DNA of 64,000 nt from contig NZ_FNZV01000008.1 of assembly GCF_900109555.1 (NCBI RefSeq), forward strand, positions 62,001 to 126,000, written 5' to 3'. This document shows, one piece after another, positions 25,842-36,654 of this stretch (position 1 is the stretch's first letter; each line of letters opens with the position of its first letter). The notes under the pieces were generated by a model. That model saw only the letters and a list, made by a program, of their open reading frames with translations. It was not told the DNA's origin and made no database searches. The translations under genes and the position numbers were made by a program. The DNA is from Pacificibacter marinus (GTDB taxonomy: Bacteria > Pseudomonadota > Alphaproteobacteria > Rhodobacterales > Rhodobacteraceae).

Positions 25842-26371
25842 GTTGCAGCCTTTCTCAACGCTGCCATAAGCTTATCAAGCCCCGCCTGTGATTGTTCGTC
25901 AATCAAGTCACCTTGATCATCAAAGGCTTTAAACGAGCTGGCAATCAACACTTCTGGGGCTTGCAAAAGATGCGCGTTAAAGGGCGTCATTGCCCAGCGC
26001 AAAGAGTATTGCGTACGTTCGCCACCAGAGCGCCCCGCAGCCGCGGACATGATCGCAACAGGTTTGTCAGTCCAAGGAGACACCCCCGTGCGACTGACCC
26101 AATCGAGCGCATTTTTCAAAACGCCCGAAATCATTTTATTATATTCAGGCGTTGAAATGATCACAGCATCCGCAGCTTGAATTTGTTCGGCCAATGTCAT
26201 GACATTGTCGGGAATACCCGCATTTTCGATATCGCCACTGTAGAGCGGCAGGTTCAAATCTGCGAAAGTGAATTCACTGTCACCAAATGATTTTGCCGCC
26301 GCATTCACCAGCATCGTGTTGGTTGAAGCTGCGCGCAAAGATCCCGAAATTCCAAGAAGTTTTAGTGTCAT
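25838..26371 (-). CDS. NADPH-dependent FMN reductase family protein
   Basis: 177 residues with a flavodoxin-like fold. The phosphate-binding start LGISGSLRAASTNT and the isoalloxazine-contact block STPEYNKMISGVLKNALDW are characteristic of the ArsH/ChrR/azoreductase-like FMN reductase family. Such enzymes reduce quinones, chromate or azo compounds, or supply FMNH2. It follows cobO by 15 bp on the same strand. In Rhodobacterales cobalamin clusters an FMN reductase supplies cob(I)alamin, but a link here is only suggested by position. Confidence 0.85.
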   Translation of the reverse strand: MTLKLLGISGSLRAASTNTMLVNAAAKSFGDSEFTFADLNLPLYSGDIENAGIPDNVMTLAEQIQAADAVIISTPEYNKMISGVLKNALDWVSRTGVSPWTDKPVAIMSAAAGRSGGERTQYSLRWAMTPFNAHLLQAPEVLIASSFKAFDDQGDLIDEQSQAGLDKLMAALRKAAT

Positions 26372-26386
26372 AGCAAATCGCCCTTT

Positions 26387-26995
26387 CTAGAATTCAACGC
26401 CAATTTGTGCTTTCACGCCAGATCGGAACGGATGTTTTATAAGTTCCATTTCGGTCACCAAATCGGCGGCCTCAATGAGTTCTTCTTTGGCATTGCGCCC
26501 CGTCAAAACCACATGGGTGAGGGGCGGTTTTTCAGCCTGCAAAAATGCGACAACTTCGTTCACGTCGACATAATCATAGCGCATAGCGATGTTGATTTCA
26601 TCGAGCAACACCATACGATTGTTCTCGTCGCGGATAAGCTCTTTTGCCTTGGCCCAAGCCGCTTGCGCCATTTCGATATCACGCGCTTTATCTTGGGTTT
26701 CCCACGTAAAGCCTTCGCCCATGGTGTGGAAATCACAGACATCTGCAAAGTGTTCGGTGATCAGATTGCGCTCACCGCAGTCCATTCCGCCTTTGATAAA
26801 TTGCACCACAGCGCATTGCATATCATGGGCGATACAGCGAAAAATCATTCCAAAAGCGGCAGACGATTTGCCTTTGCCTTTACCCGTATGCACTATGATC
26901 AGACCTTTTTCGCCTGTCTTGGTGGACATGATTTTATCGCGGGCGGCTTTCTTTTTCGCCATCTTAACGGCGTGGCGTGCGTGATCTTCGCTCAT
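26387..26995 (-). CDS. cobO: Corrinoid adenosyltransferase CobO (BtuR/CobA type)
   Basis: 202 residues. Transfers the adenosyl group of ATP to cob(I)yrinic acid a,c-diamide or cob(I)alamin to form the coenzyme B12 Co-C bond. The unusual P-loop GKGKGKSSAAFG starts at about residue 38, followed by CAVVQFIKGGMDCGE, VLLDEINIAM and VVLTGRNAKEEL, all family blocks. A basic N-terminal extension (KMAKKKAARDK) is normal. Other cobalamin synthesis genes are not in the window, so it may act in salvage. Confidence 0.94.
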   Translation of the reverse strand: MSEDHARHAVKMAKKKAARDKIMSTKTGEKGLIIVHTGKGKGKSSAAFGMIFRCIAHDMQCAVVQFIKGGMDCGERNLITEHFADVCDFHTMGEGFTWETQDKARDIEMAQAAWAKAKELIRDENNRMVLLDEINIAMRYDYVDVNEVVAFLQAEKPPLTHVVLTGRNAKEELIEAADLVTEMELIKHPFRSGVKAQIGVEF

Positions 26996-27085
26996 GGGAC
27001 TTCTCCTAAATCGGCTGACTTAGAACCTGCCCCGCGCAGGCAAGAATGGCAAGCTCACACGACATACTTACATAAAATCCATATC

Positions 27086-27119
27086 AAAAAGGGTCAGCCC
27101 ACTTCGGACTAACCCTTTT
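27086..27119 (-). terminator. Terminator-like hairpin after map
   Basis: On the minus strand AAAAGGGTTAGTCC pairs with GGCTGACCCTTTTT (one bulge) around a short loop; it lies 24 bp after the map stop codon. Confidence 0.75.
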
Positions 27120-27142
27120 CAAAATACGATATTCAGATCGCT

Positions 27143-27985
27143 TTAGAACGCAGGGAAAAACTTACCTTCGGGCGACAAAGTGAAAATTTCAAACCCAGTT
27201 GCCGTAACACCGATAGAATGTTCAAACTGCGCTGTCAGTTTTTTATCCACCGTGATCGCGGTCCAGTCGTCTTTCAGCACCTTGGTTTCAGGGCGACCCA
27301 GATTGATCATGGGTTCGATGGTGAAAAACATGCCTTCTTCCAGCACAGGTGCCAGATCGCCCGCACGGCGCGGCGGCACATAATGCAGCACGTTGGGCGG
27401 CGAATGAAACACACGCCCAAGCCCATGACCGCAGAAATCTTTCACAACGCTCATGCGGTTTTTATGCGCATGGGTTTGGATCGCACTGGCGATATCATCA
27501 AACGTGTTGCCGGGTTTTACCGCTTCGATGCCAAACATCAGCGCGTCGTGGGTGACGGTGATCAAACGCTCAGCGAATTTCTTGGCTTTGCCAGCGATGT
27601 ACATGCGGCTGCTATCGCCGAACCAGCCATCTTTAATCACTGTAACATCGATATTAACGATATCACCCTCAAGCAAAACATCGTTTTTGCGGCCTGGAAT
27701 TTTCGCGCCAGGAATACCGTGACACACCACATGGTTCACAGAAATGCACGATGCATGTTGATAACCTTTGTAACCAATCGTGGCAGACACAGTGCCAAGT
27801 TCAGTGACGCGGCGCGTGATGAAGGCATCGATTTCGCCCGTCGTAGCACCGGGGCCGACCAACGTGCCAACCTCGTCCAAAATTTGCGCGGTCACCTGAC
27901 CCGCGGCATGCATGCCCGCGTAGTCAGTTGGTTCATAAATGCGAATGCCATCTTTGGTGATGCGGCCATGATGCGTGTCGTTCAC
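27143..27985 (-). CDS. map: Methionine aminopeptidase, type I
   Basis: 280 residues from a GTG at 27985 supported by AGGAG 8 bp upstream. Removes N-terminal Met from nascent proteins. The dinuclear metal ligands are visible: Asp in VNIDVTV, Asp in FGDSSRM, His in GHGLGRVFH, Glu in FTIEPM and Glu in FEHSIGVT. An N-terminal extension of about 20 residues before the pita-bread fold is usual in alphaproteobacteria. Followed by its own terminator; sfsA lies 67 bp upstream on the same strand. Confidence 0.95.
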   Translation of the reverse strand: MNDTHHGRITKDGIRIYEPTDYAGMHAAGQVTAQILDEVGTLVGPGATTGEIDAFITRRVTELGTVSATIGYKGYQHASCISVNHVVCHGIPGAKIPGRKNDVLLEGDIVNIDVTVIKDGWFGDSSRMYIAGKAKKFAERLITVTHDALMFGIEAVKPGNTFDDIASAIQTHAHKNRMSVVKDFCGHGLGRVFHSPPNVLHYVPPRRAGDLAPVLEEGMFFTIEPMINLGRPETKVLKDDWTAITVDKKLTAQFEHSIGVTATGFEIFTLSPEGKFFPAF

Positions 27986-28052
27986 ATCTGTCTCCTATTT
28001 GCGATGCGGGTGATATAAGCCCATTAGGCCAAAAGTGCCAGAGTTTAGGTTG

Positions 28053-28745
28053 TCACAGGCGTGCAATGGCTTGCGGGGCCAAGACAACCTCTTGGGGTGA
28101 TACTTGAATCTGCCGCACTATAATCTCAACACCCGCCTGAATAGCGGCATGTTCTGCTGCAGCATATGCCGGATCAATATCGGCAGCGGGCGCGAAGTGT
28201 GTGCAGTCATCACGGCTAACAAGATACAGCATCACAGCGCGATCACCGGCTTGCACGCGCTTGACCAATTCACCCAAGTGCTTTGTGCCACGCAGAGTTT
28301 TACTGTCAGGGAATTCGGCAAGACCCGTCTGGCGCGAAAGAGTGACAGATTTCACTTCGACCCATGTTTTAGCACGGTCATTCTCAATCAAAAAATCCAC
28401 CCGAGAGTTGTCGCCGTATGGTACTTCTGCTCTGACATCTCCAGTCAAACTAGAGACCAATCCAGCACAAAGAGCTTCTTTTACCACTTTATTTGCAATG
28501 CCTGTGTCGACCACGACCATAGCGGTGCCAACCTCAATCAAACGTAGGCCGTATTTGAGTTTTTTCTTAGGGTCATCATTGGGCTCGACCCAAACTTTTA
28601 GCCCCGCATCGCTCATCCCCATCATGGAGCCGGGGTTCGGACAATGAGCGGTGACCTCGCGCCCATCCGCAAGTCGAATATCAGCCAAAAAACGCTTATA
28701 CCGTTTAAGCAACGTCGCGGGGATCAGAGGGGTTTGAAAGCGCAT
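28053..28745 (-). CDS. sfsA: SfsA family protein (sugar fermentation stimulation protein)
   Basis: 230 residues from the ATG at 28745; a TTG two codons earlier is less likely. Family blocks: LKRYKRFLADI, AHCPNPGSMMGM, YGDNSRVDFLIE, WVEVKSVTLS and FPDSKTLRGTKHL. SfsA proteins have a PD-(D/E)xK nuclease-like fold and were named from stimulation of maltose metabolism in E. coli; the biochemical role remains unclear. The gene is divergent from the CinA-like gene with only 45 bp between starts, so promoters overlap. Confidence 0.92.
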   Translation of the reverse strand: MRFQTPLIPATLLKRYKRFLADIRLADGREVTAHCPNPGSMMGMSDAGLKVWVEPNDDPKKKLKYGLRLIEVGTAMVVVDTGIANKVVKEALCAGLVSSLTGDVRAEVPYGDNSRVDFLIENDRAKTWVEVKSVTLSRQTGLAEFPDSKTLRGTKHLGELVKRVQAGDRAVMLYLVSRDDCTHFAPAADIDPAYAAAEHAAIQAGVEIIVRQIQVSPQEVVLAPQAIARL

Positions 28746-28790
28746 GCCCAAGCACTATACCCAATACAGGTCTCACTCAAGGAACACGAT

Positions 28791-29522
28791 ATGCCAAACC
28801 CAACCGCAGCGATGCTTGTTATCGGTGATGAAATTTTATCAGGGCGCACACGCGATGCGAATATGTATCATCTGGCAAATGAGTTGACCAAGATCGGTAT
28901 CGATCTCAAAGAAGTGCGTGTTGTATCCGATGATAAAGATGCAATCGTTTCTGCAATTCAATCTCTAAAACAAGAGTTTGATAGCGTATTTACCTCTGGC
29001 GGGATCGGTCCAACCCATGACGACATCACCGCCGATTGTGTTGCCCAAGCCTTTGGCGTCAGTATAGATGTGCGCCAAGATGCCTATGATGTGATGGCCG
29101 CGCATTACATCGCGCAAGGATCAGAATTCACAGAAACACGTATGCGCATGGCGCGCATTCCCGATACAGCAACGCTGATCGAAAACCCCGTGTCTGTCGC
29201 GCCAGGGTTTAAAATCGAAAATGTGCATGTTATGGCAGGTGTGCCAAAAATATTCGAGGCGATGGTGGCATCCGTGCTGCCCACTTTGATAGGTGGCGCA
29301 CCACTCAAATCACAAACTTACCGCATTGAACGCGGCGAAGGCATTGTCGCTGCTCCGCTACGGACACTGGCAGAAAAATACACCGACCTGTCCATCGGGT
29401 CATACCCGTTTCAAAAAGACGGCGCATTTGGCACCAACATCGTGATCCGCGGCGCGGATGAGACGGGCGTGAGTGCAGCAATCGCCGAACTGATGGCAAT
29501 TTTTCCAAACAACGGTGTGTAA
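28791..29522 (+). CDS. CinA N-terminal domain protein (molybdopterin-binding-like)
   Basis: 243 residues from the ATG at 28791 behind AAGGA; the open frame upstream overlaps sfsA and is not coding. Contains the MoaB/MogA-like fold of CinA: MLVIGDEILSGRTRDAN near the start, then FTSGGIGPTHDDITAD. The C-terminal PncC-type deamidase domain of full-length CinA is absent, as in many alphaproteobacteria. CinA-type domains act on ADP-ribose or nicotinamide nucleotides in pyridine nucleotide recycling; the activity of this short form is not established. Its TAA overlaps the next ATG by one base. Confidence 0.85.
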   Translation: MPNPTAAMLVIGDEILSGRTRDANMYHLANELTKIGIDLKEVRVVSDDKDAIVSAIQSLKQEFDSVFTSGGIGPTHDDITADCVAQAFGVSIDVRQDAYDVMAAHYIAQGSEFTETRMRMARIPDTATLIENPVSVAPGFKIENVHVMAGVPKIFEAMVASVLPTLIGGAPLKSQTYRIERGEGIVAAPLRTLAEKYTDLSIGSYPFQKDGAFGTNIVIRGADETGVSAAIAELMAIFPNNGV

Positions 29523-30235
29523 TGACCGCACCTGACCTTTGGCCTGCGATTGATGCAACATGGCCTGCCGCGACCCAAGTGCAACATGGTCCCTTCATGT
29601 GGCGTGAAGGCGCAGGAGGCGGCAGCCGCGTGTCTGCCGCGCGTGCTATAAATCGTGTCGATTCTACAGATTTAGACGCCATTGAGCGCAAATTTTCAGA
29701 TCAAAACCGCACCCCGTTGTTTCAACTGCGCAAGAAAGACACTGCCTTTGATACCCTACTGGCCGCACGCGGTTATGTAATCTCGGACCCAACCCTGTGC
29801 CTGATCGCGCCCACTGATGCTTTTGTGCCTCCGCAATTTGAAACAGCTTATGCCTGTTGGCCGCCCATCGCGGTTCAACGTCAAATTTGGCATGCGGGCG
29901 GCGTTGATACATCCAAACTGAATGTCATGGCGCTAGCAACCAGTCCTAAAACCACATGGCTTGCGCGTCATGGCGAAACCCCAGCCGGAACGGCGTTTGT
30001 TGCCACATTTGGGTCGATTGCAGTGCTCCATGCACTTGAAGTTGCGCCGACGTGCCGTCGCAGTGGTGTTGGTGCCACGCTCATGTCCCATGCCGCGTAT
30101 TGGGCCAAAGACAACGGCGCGACCACACTTGCGGTTTTGGTCACACGCGCGAATTCTGCCGCACTGGCGCTGTATTCTTCGCTTGGAATGCATGAGGCGG
30201 ACCATTACCACTACAGGCGAAAGGGGCAGATTTAA
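29522..30235 (+). CDS. GNAT-family N-acetyltransferase
   Basis: 237 residues. The C-terminal ~100 residues form the GNAT core: LHALEVAPTCRRSGVGATLM contains the acetyl-CoA pyrophosphate-binding R/Q-x-x-G-x-G/A pattern, followed by VLVTRANSAALALYSSLGM, the usual final strand-helix. The N-terminal half (residues 1-120) is more divergent and may be a degenerate second GNAT half. Substrate unknown. Translationally coupled to the CinA-like gene (TAATG) and followed after 4 bp by the OmpA-like gene. Confidence 0.85.
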   Translation: MTAPDLWPAIDATWPAATQVQHGPFMWREGAGGGSRVSAARAINRVDSTDLDAIERKFSDQNRTPLFQLRKKDTAFDTLLAARGYVISDPTLCLIAPTDAFVPPQFETAYACWPPIAVQRQIWHAGGVDTSKLNVMALATSPKTTWLARHGETPAGTAFVATFGSIAVLHALEVAPTCRRSGVGATLMSHAAYWAKDNGATTLAVLVTRANSAALALYSSLGMHEADHYHYRRKGQI

Positions 30236-30239
30236 CGCC

Positions 30240-31268
30240 ATGCCGATACACACGACGCCCATCGCCAAAATCAAACGTGCCCGCACAACGCTTAAAAGCC
30301 GCTTTATAATATTATCGCTCGGCTTAGCCGCATCTTGGTACGCGCTCATGGGGGCGAACCCTGCTGCTGCACTGGACTTTGCCCTGCCAGAAAATGCCGT
30401 GCAAAGAGCGCAACGCACAGAAGTCGCCACATTGCAGCCGCTGCCATCAGGTGTATTTTCGGGCCCAAACACACCATTTTTAGACGCCGAAGGCCGCGTA
30501 AGCCATGCCGCCTACAGCCTTACATCCACAAGTCTGACTTCATTTCAATTGATCGCACCTTTGCGCGCGCAACTGGAAGAAAACGGCTACAACATTCGCT
30601 TTGCCTGTGCCGACACTGTGTGCGGTGGATTTGATTTTCGGTATCTTTTGGACCTTTTGCCAGAACCGCAAATGCACATCGACCTTGGGAACTATCAATA
30701 TCTTTTAGCCCGGCACCCAGATGGCGATGTCGCAGCGATTGTCACCAGTCGCGCCCGCACTGCAGGGTTCATTCACATCACGCAAATCAGCCCCAATGAT
30801 ACAGGCGCAGTTACGGTAGAACCACCAACAGCAGGGTTGCCTGATGCGGCGGACACCACATTGACGACAAATCTGCCTTCGCGCGGCTCTACAGGTTTGA
30901 TCAGAGAACTAAATGCACGCGGCGCTTTTACTTTGGATGATCTCACATTCGAAACCGGCTCTTCTGCGCTGGGCGACGGTCCATTCAAATCTTTGCAGCA
31001 GCTGGCCCAATACCTGATGCAGACGCCCGAGGTCCGTGTCGTATTGGTGGGCCACACAGATACGCAAGGCGAGCTAGACAGCAACATCGCTTTGTCGCGC
31101 AAACGGGCCGCGTCTGTTCAAGATCGTTTGATTAAAACCTATGGCGTTGCTGCGCGACAGTTGTCTGCCGAAGGAATTGGATTTTTGTCTCCACGCGTCA
31201 GCAACGCGACGAAAGACGGCCGAAATACAAATAGAAGGGTTGAAGCCGTCTTGGCCACAACCCCCTAA
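30240..31268 (+). CDS. OmpA-family outer-membrane/peptidoglycan-binding protein
   Basis: 342 residues from the ATG at 30240, 4 bp after the GNAT stop. An N-terminal hydrophobic segment (about 22-45, ending ANPAAALDF) is a long signal peptide or anchor. A central region of about 180 residues has no motif I recognise. The C-terminal OmpA domain shows LTFETGSSALGDG, VVLVGHTDTQGELDSNIALSRKRA and GRNTNRRVEAVL, with the Asp and Arg that bind diaminopimelate. It probably tethers the outer membrane to peptidoglycan. Confidence 0.88.
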   Translation: MPIHTTPIAKIKRARTTLKSRFIILSLGLAASWYALMGANPAAALDFALPENAVQRAQRTEVATLQPLPSGVFSGPNTPFLDAEGRVSHAAYSLTSTSLTSFQLIAPLRAQLEENGYNIRFACADTVCGGFDFRYLLDLLPEPQMHIDLGNYQYLLARHPDGDVAAIVTSRARTAGFIHITQISPNDTGAVTVEPPTAGLPDAADTTLTTNLPSRGSTGLIRELNARGAFTLDDLTFETGSSALGDGPFKSLQQLAQYLMQTPEVRVVLVGHTDTQGELDSNIALSRKRAASVQDRLIKTYGVAARQLSAEGIGFLSPRVSNATKDGRNTNRRVEAVLATTP

Positions 31269-31288
31269 TTTTCAAAATAGACTGTCGC

Positions 31289-32197
31289 TTAAGACCAGTT
31301 TTCTGGACCTTTATCGACAAAAGCATGTGCCAGAAAATCAATGAACGCGCGCACTTTTGGCTGGGTAAACCGACCCGGAGGGTAGACCGCGTACACGCCT
31401 TGGATCTCTGCTGGCAATTCGGGTATCGCCTCTTCGACCAAACCTTTTTCCAACGCATCCGCATAGAGAAAAGAAGGCAAATAGGCGATACCAAGCCCCG
31501 AAATACAAGCGTTAAGCAAAGACTGGCCATCGTTCACAGTCAGCCAACCTGCCGTGCGCACTTGACGCTTTTCACCAGACGGAGCCGTGAGTTTCCACAC
31601 TGCGGAATTGGATTGGTTTGAATAATGCAAAAGCTTGTGATCGTTCAAATCATCAATTTTTTCAGGTCGGCCATATTTTTCAAAGTATGCAGGGCTGCCA
31701 ACCATGCGCTTTGTTGTTTCGGTCAATTTGCGTGCCCGCAGGGTGCTGTCTTCCAGTTCACCAATGCGCACAGCCATATCAAAACCTTCGGAAATCAATT
31801 CGACGTAGCGGTTGTTGAGCACCATGTTGACAGTGATGTCAGGGAATTCAGATAAAAATTCACCGAGCACAGGCGAAAGATGATTGACCCCAAAATCTGT
31901 TGCAACTGAGATGCGCAATAGACCCGAAGGCGCTGATTGCATCGATGTCACCAAAGCGTCCGCTTCGCCTGCGTCATTCAAAACGCGCCGAGCGCGATCA
32001 TAATATGCAAGACCGATCTCTGTTGGGCTAACACGCCGCGTCGTTCGATTCAGCAAGCGTGCACCAAGTCGGGCCTCTAGCGATGAGACGTGCTTAGAAA
32101 CCGCGGACTTTGAAATCCCCATTTTCTTGGCTGCGTCTGTAAAGCCGCCTTGGTCCACCACGGTGGCAAAGGCTTCCATTTCGGTTAATCGGTCCAT
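31289..32197 (-). CDS. LysR-family transcriptional regulator
   Basis: 302 residues from the ATG at 32197; the open frame extends further upstream but the family start MDRLTEMEAFATVVDQGGF fixes the true N-terminus. Winged helix-turn-helix at about 1-60 (TDAAKKMGISKSAVSKHVSSLE), then an effector-binding domain with a CISGLGIAYLPSF block. The subgroup resembles DsdC/AaeR-like regulators of quinone or aromatic stress genes. It lies downstream of fadH on the same strand, 175 bp apart, so a regulator-target link is possible but not shown. Confidence 0.92.
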   Translation of the reverse strand: MDRLTEMEAFATVVDQGGFTDAAKKMGISKSAVSKHVSSLEARLGARLLNRTTRRVSPTEIGLAYYDRARRVLNDAGEADALVTSMQSAPSGLLRISVATDFGVNHLSPVLGEFLSEFPDITVNMVLNNRYVELISEGFDMAVRIGELEDSTLRARKLTETTKRMVGSPAYFEKYGRPEKIDDLNDHKLLHYSNQSNSAVWKLTAPSGEKRQVRTAGWLTVNDGQSLLNACISGLGIAYLPSFLYADALEKGLVEEAIPELPAEIQGVYAVYPPGRFTQPKVRAFIDFLAHAFVDKGPENWS

Positions 32198-32372
32198 TGG
32201 CGTGCTACCTACATCCTTGTGCTCGTTACACAGAGGGTATGCAGGTGAAATTGGGCAACAATGGGGAAGCCGCAAGACAATAGCGTGTTGATGCCGCGAT
32301 AGTTGGCTTTTTGGAAACAAATCTGCACAGGTTGTAGGCAAACCCCACAGGGCCGCGTAAAACAGGCAGGTA

Positions 32373-34439
<2,067 letters not shown>

Positions 34440-34480
34440 TCACGCGCTACGCCGCGTCAAAATACACAAACCTGTTGCGC

Positions 34481-34867
34481 TCAATTGGCGCCGGTGTCGA
34501 CGCAGTGACGCCGAAACGCACGTTTTAGCATATCCAACTCGGCACGCAGCAACGCCATTTCAGCACGCATATCATCCGCCAACGCTTCGCCCGCGATGAT
34601 AGAAAAATGTGCCAATTTTGCGCCTGTGTCACGATTTGAGATTACAAAAACCTGCACCCCATCGCTGATCAATTCAGCAGGCAGCGCGACACGAAAGAAC
34701 CAAACGCCCGCACGCTCAGGATCTTCATCCAGCACATGCCCAGAGACTGGCTGATCAAGATGCGTCACCTCAAGATCGGGCAACGCGCGCGCGTCGTCAG
34801 GCACGTGCAGTTCACCTTCCCAAATGCCAGCATGCAAACGCGTTTTGACAAGTCTGATATCATTCAT
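34481..34867 (-). CDS. Conserved hypothetical protein of Rhodobacterales type
   Basis: 128 residues from the ATG at 34867, which sits 8 bases after AAGGAC; the ATG two codons earlier touches that site. No signal peptide. The N-terminal 85 residues are a beta-rich region with short charged turns (VTHLDQPVSGHVLDEDPERAGVWFF has an alternating pattern). The C-terminal 40 residues form an amphipathic helix with heptad spacing (DDMRAEMALLRAELDMLKRAF), likely a coiled coil. Immediately follows the DUF6478-like gene (10 bp), so the two form an operon. I do not know its function. Confidence 0.75.
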   Translation of the reverse strand: MNDIRLVKTRLHAGIWEGELHVPDDARALPDLEVTHLDQPVSGHVLDEDPERAGVWFFRVALPAELISDGVQVFVISNRDTGAKLAHFSIIAGEALADDMRAEMALLRAELDMLKRAFRRHCVDTGAN

Positions 34868-34877
34868 AGCCATGTCC

Positions 34878-35651
34878 TTATAACTCTGCGCGCGGTCGGC
34901 GTGACACTGTCAGATCCCGCAGATAAATCTGATTCATTTCTGGACCTTCAAAAATGAAGTCGATCCATACTTTTTCTACACGCTTTTCATTCAGTTTTGT
35001 GTAGGCCAGATCAAATTCGACAAACGTTTCTTCGCCATTAAGCGGGATATCACGCACAACTTGTTCTAAATTCGGCCCATGTTTGACATTCAGGCGCGCC
35101 AGAACTTCAATTGGGCGTTCCAAATCCATAGCGCAATCAAGTCGCAAAATATGGCGTCGGCTCAAGCCTTCGCATGCATCATCGGGCAAATCGACGGCCA
35201 GCGATAAAAAACTGCCGTCAAACCTAAAAACATCCAATCGCAGCCCAAAGGGAGCAAGATCTTGCTCGGACGTATTGCGTACCTGACGAAAGGTCATTTC
35301 CGAAATTCTACAATCATGAAACACGGTGCCTTCCAAACCAATTTTTGCCTTGGTCGAAACGGATGACGCGCCACTTGGCGTGATCGGACCGCGCCAAATT
35401 TCCGGGCGATAGGACCACTCGGTATAAAGCGGTAATTGCATCGCGGTTGTCCCAATAAAGGGCAGCGCCAAACGTCCGTCTGCTTCAAACAAAAACCGAT
35501 CAAGTTGCTGGCGCATGTCACGCGCTTGGTTGCGCAGCCGACGCAAATCCCCAAGCCTAAGAGACGGTGCCTTTCGTGCCCATTTGGTCCAGCGCCGCTG
35601 CGCTGAAGCATTCAAGGTGCGTTCTATAAATTTACCCGTGCGCGACGTCAT
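34878..35651 (-). CDS. DUF6478-type protein of unknown function
   Basis: 257 residues. A basic N-terminal helix rich in Arg/Lys (RTLNASAQRRWTKWARKA, then LRRLRNQARDMRQQLDRFLFE) precedes a beta-rich domain with the conserved pieces ALPFIGTTAMQLPLYTEW and YRPEIWRGP and a C-terminal EKVWIDFIFEGPEMNQIYLRDL. The layout matches a family I recall from Rhodobacterales as DUF6478. The C-terminal part has a jelly-roll-like strand pattern that could bind carbohydrate, but that is a guess. No signal peptide. First gene of a two-gene operon. Confidence 0.75.
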   Translation of the reverse strand: MTSRTGKFIERTLNASAQRRWTKWARKAPSLRLGDLRRLRNQARDMRQQLDRFLFEADGRLALPFIGTTAMQLPLYTEWSYRPEIWRGPITPSGASSVSTKAKIGLEGTVFHDCRISEMTFRQVRNTSEQDLAPFGLRLDVFRFDGSFLSLAVDLPDDACEGLSRRHILRLDCAMDLERPIEVLARLNVKHGPNLEQVVRDIPLNGEETFVEFDLAYTKLNEKRVEKVWIDFIFEGPEMNQIYLRDLTVSRRPRAEL

Positions 35652-35838
35652 ATTTGTGTGTCAGCCTTTGTTTTTGTCGCGCGAATCCACGCCGTTTCAT
35701 GTCGCATTTGAAATGCTAGCCCTGTTCGGTCTGCCTTTTTAAACGCAAAGCCTATGAACACTTTGGCAGATAAAGGTTTCATCTCAATCAATGTGATAAA
35801 ATACTAGAGTTTGATTCCAAATTCGCAACAATCAGATG

Positions 35839-36471
35839 TCACTGTGGTGCATTTTCGACTTTTAAGCGTCGCGCAAGCTCTGTGACAAGTGCTTTTGCGC
35901 TGGGATTAGGCGCTGGCATGTTTGCAAAAGGCGCTGCAGTCAACGTCACCAGCCGACCACTGATCACAGTAAACGCACGCCAATCATCCCCAGCCAGCCC
36001 TTTGATGGTAGCAGGAGAAGAATCGCGCGCATGTAGAACCAAAATATCGTCGGGCAGAATTTCTGAAGTTGCCGAAACGGTGTCTGGATCGCCAGATCGT
36101 GACAAAGTGCTACGCCCTTGGGTGGTGGCAAAAAAGCTATCTAGCGCTGCGGAGGTAACGCTTTCAGGACTATCAAGCGGGCCCGATAGAGCTGCCGTAA
36201 CCATTACCGAACGGGCCGCATCAGACGGTTTTTTCTTGCCGCGCAGAGCCGCACAATCCGCCATCAGTACAAACCCGATGTCTGGCGTATCTTTCAGTGA
36301 CGCCGCATCGATACAAAACCCTTGTGGAGCAGTCACAATCAAGCCACTGGACGATAAAAGCACCGAAGGTGGCGTCGTTTTTGAATTAGAGCCAAACTGC
36401 GGCATTGCCATCTGGCATCCACAAAGCCCTGCCAAAGCCAACAAGGCCAAACTCAATTTTTTACGCACCAT
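35839..36471 (-). CDS. Predicted lipoprotein of unknown function
   Basis: 210 residues from the ATG at 36471 (a GTG four codons upstream is less likely). N-terminal lipoprotein signal MVRKKLSLALLALAGLCGC with the acylated Cys19 and Gln following, which favours sorting to the outer membrane. The rest alternates short strands and helices and contains APQGFCIDAASLKD and GFVLMADCAAL, giving two Cys residues that could form a periplasmic disulfide. Stands alone and is divergent from the CPBP protease gene. Function not recognised. Confidence 0.8.
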   Translation of the reverse strand: MVRKKLSLALLALAGLCGCQMAMPQFGSNSKTTPPSVLLSSSGLIVTAPQGFCIDAASLKDTPDIGFVLMADCAALRGKKKPSDAARSVMVTAALSGPLDSPESVTSAALDSFFATTQGRSTLSRSGDPDTVSATSEILPDDILVLHARDSSPATIKGLAGDDWRAFTVISGRLVTLTAAPFANMPAPNPSAKALVTELARRLKVENAPQ

Positions 36472-36654
36472 AAAGATATACACTCTCAGTCACGGTTGTT
36501 CAGATACAGGGCACAAGACCCCTGCAAAGATTGTCATCACGCGGTGCGTCTGTGCGCCGCCGCGCCCAATTCTGCCCCTAGGCGCACCACACAGTGCCTG
36601 ATATGTGCACACAAAGGCTCACAAATAAAGCCATCGAAATTTTGAGGACGAGTC

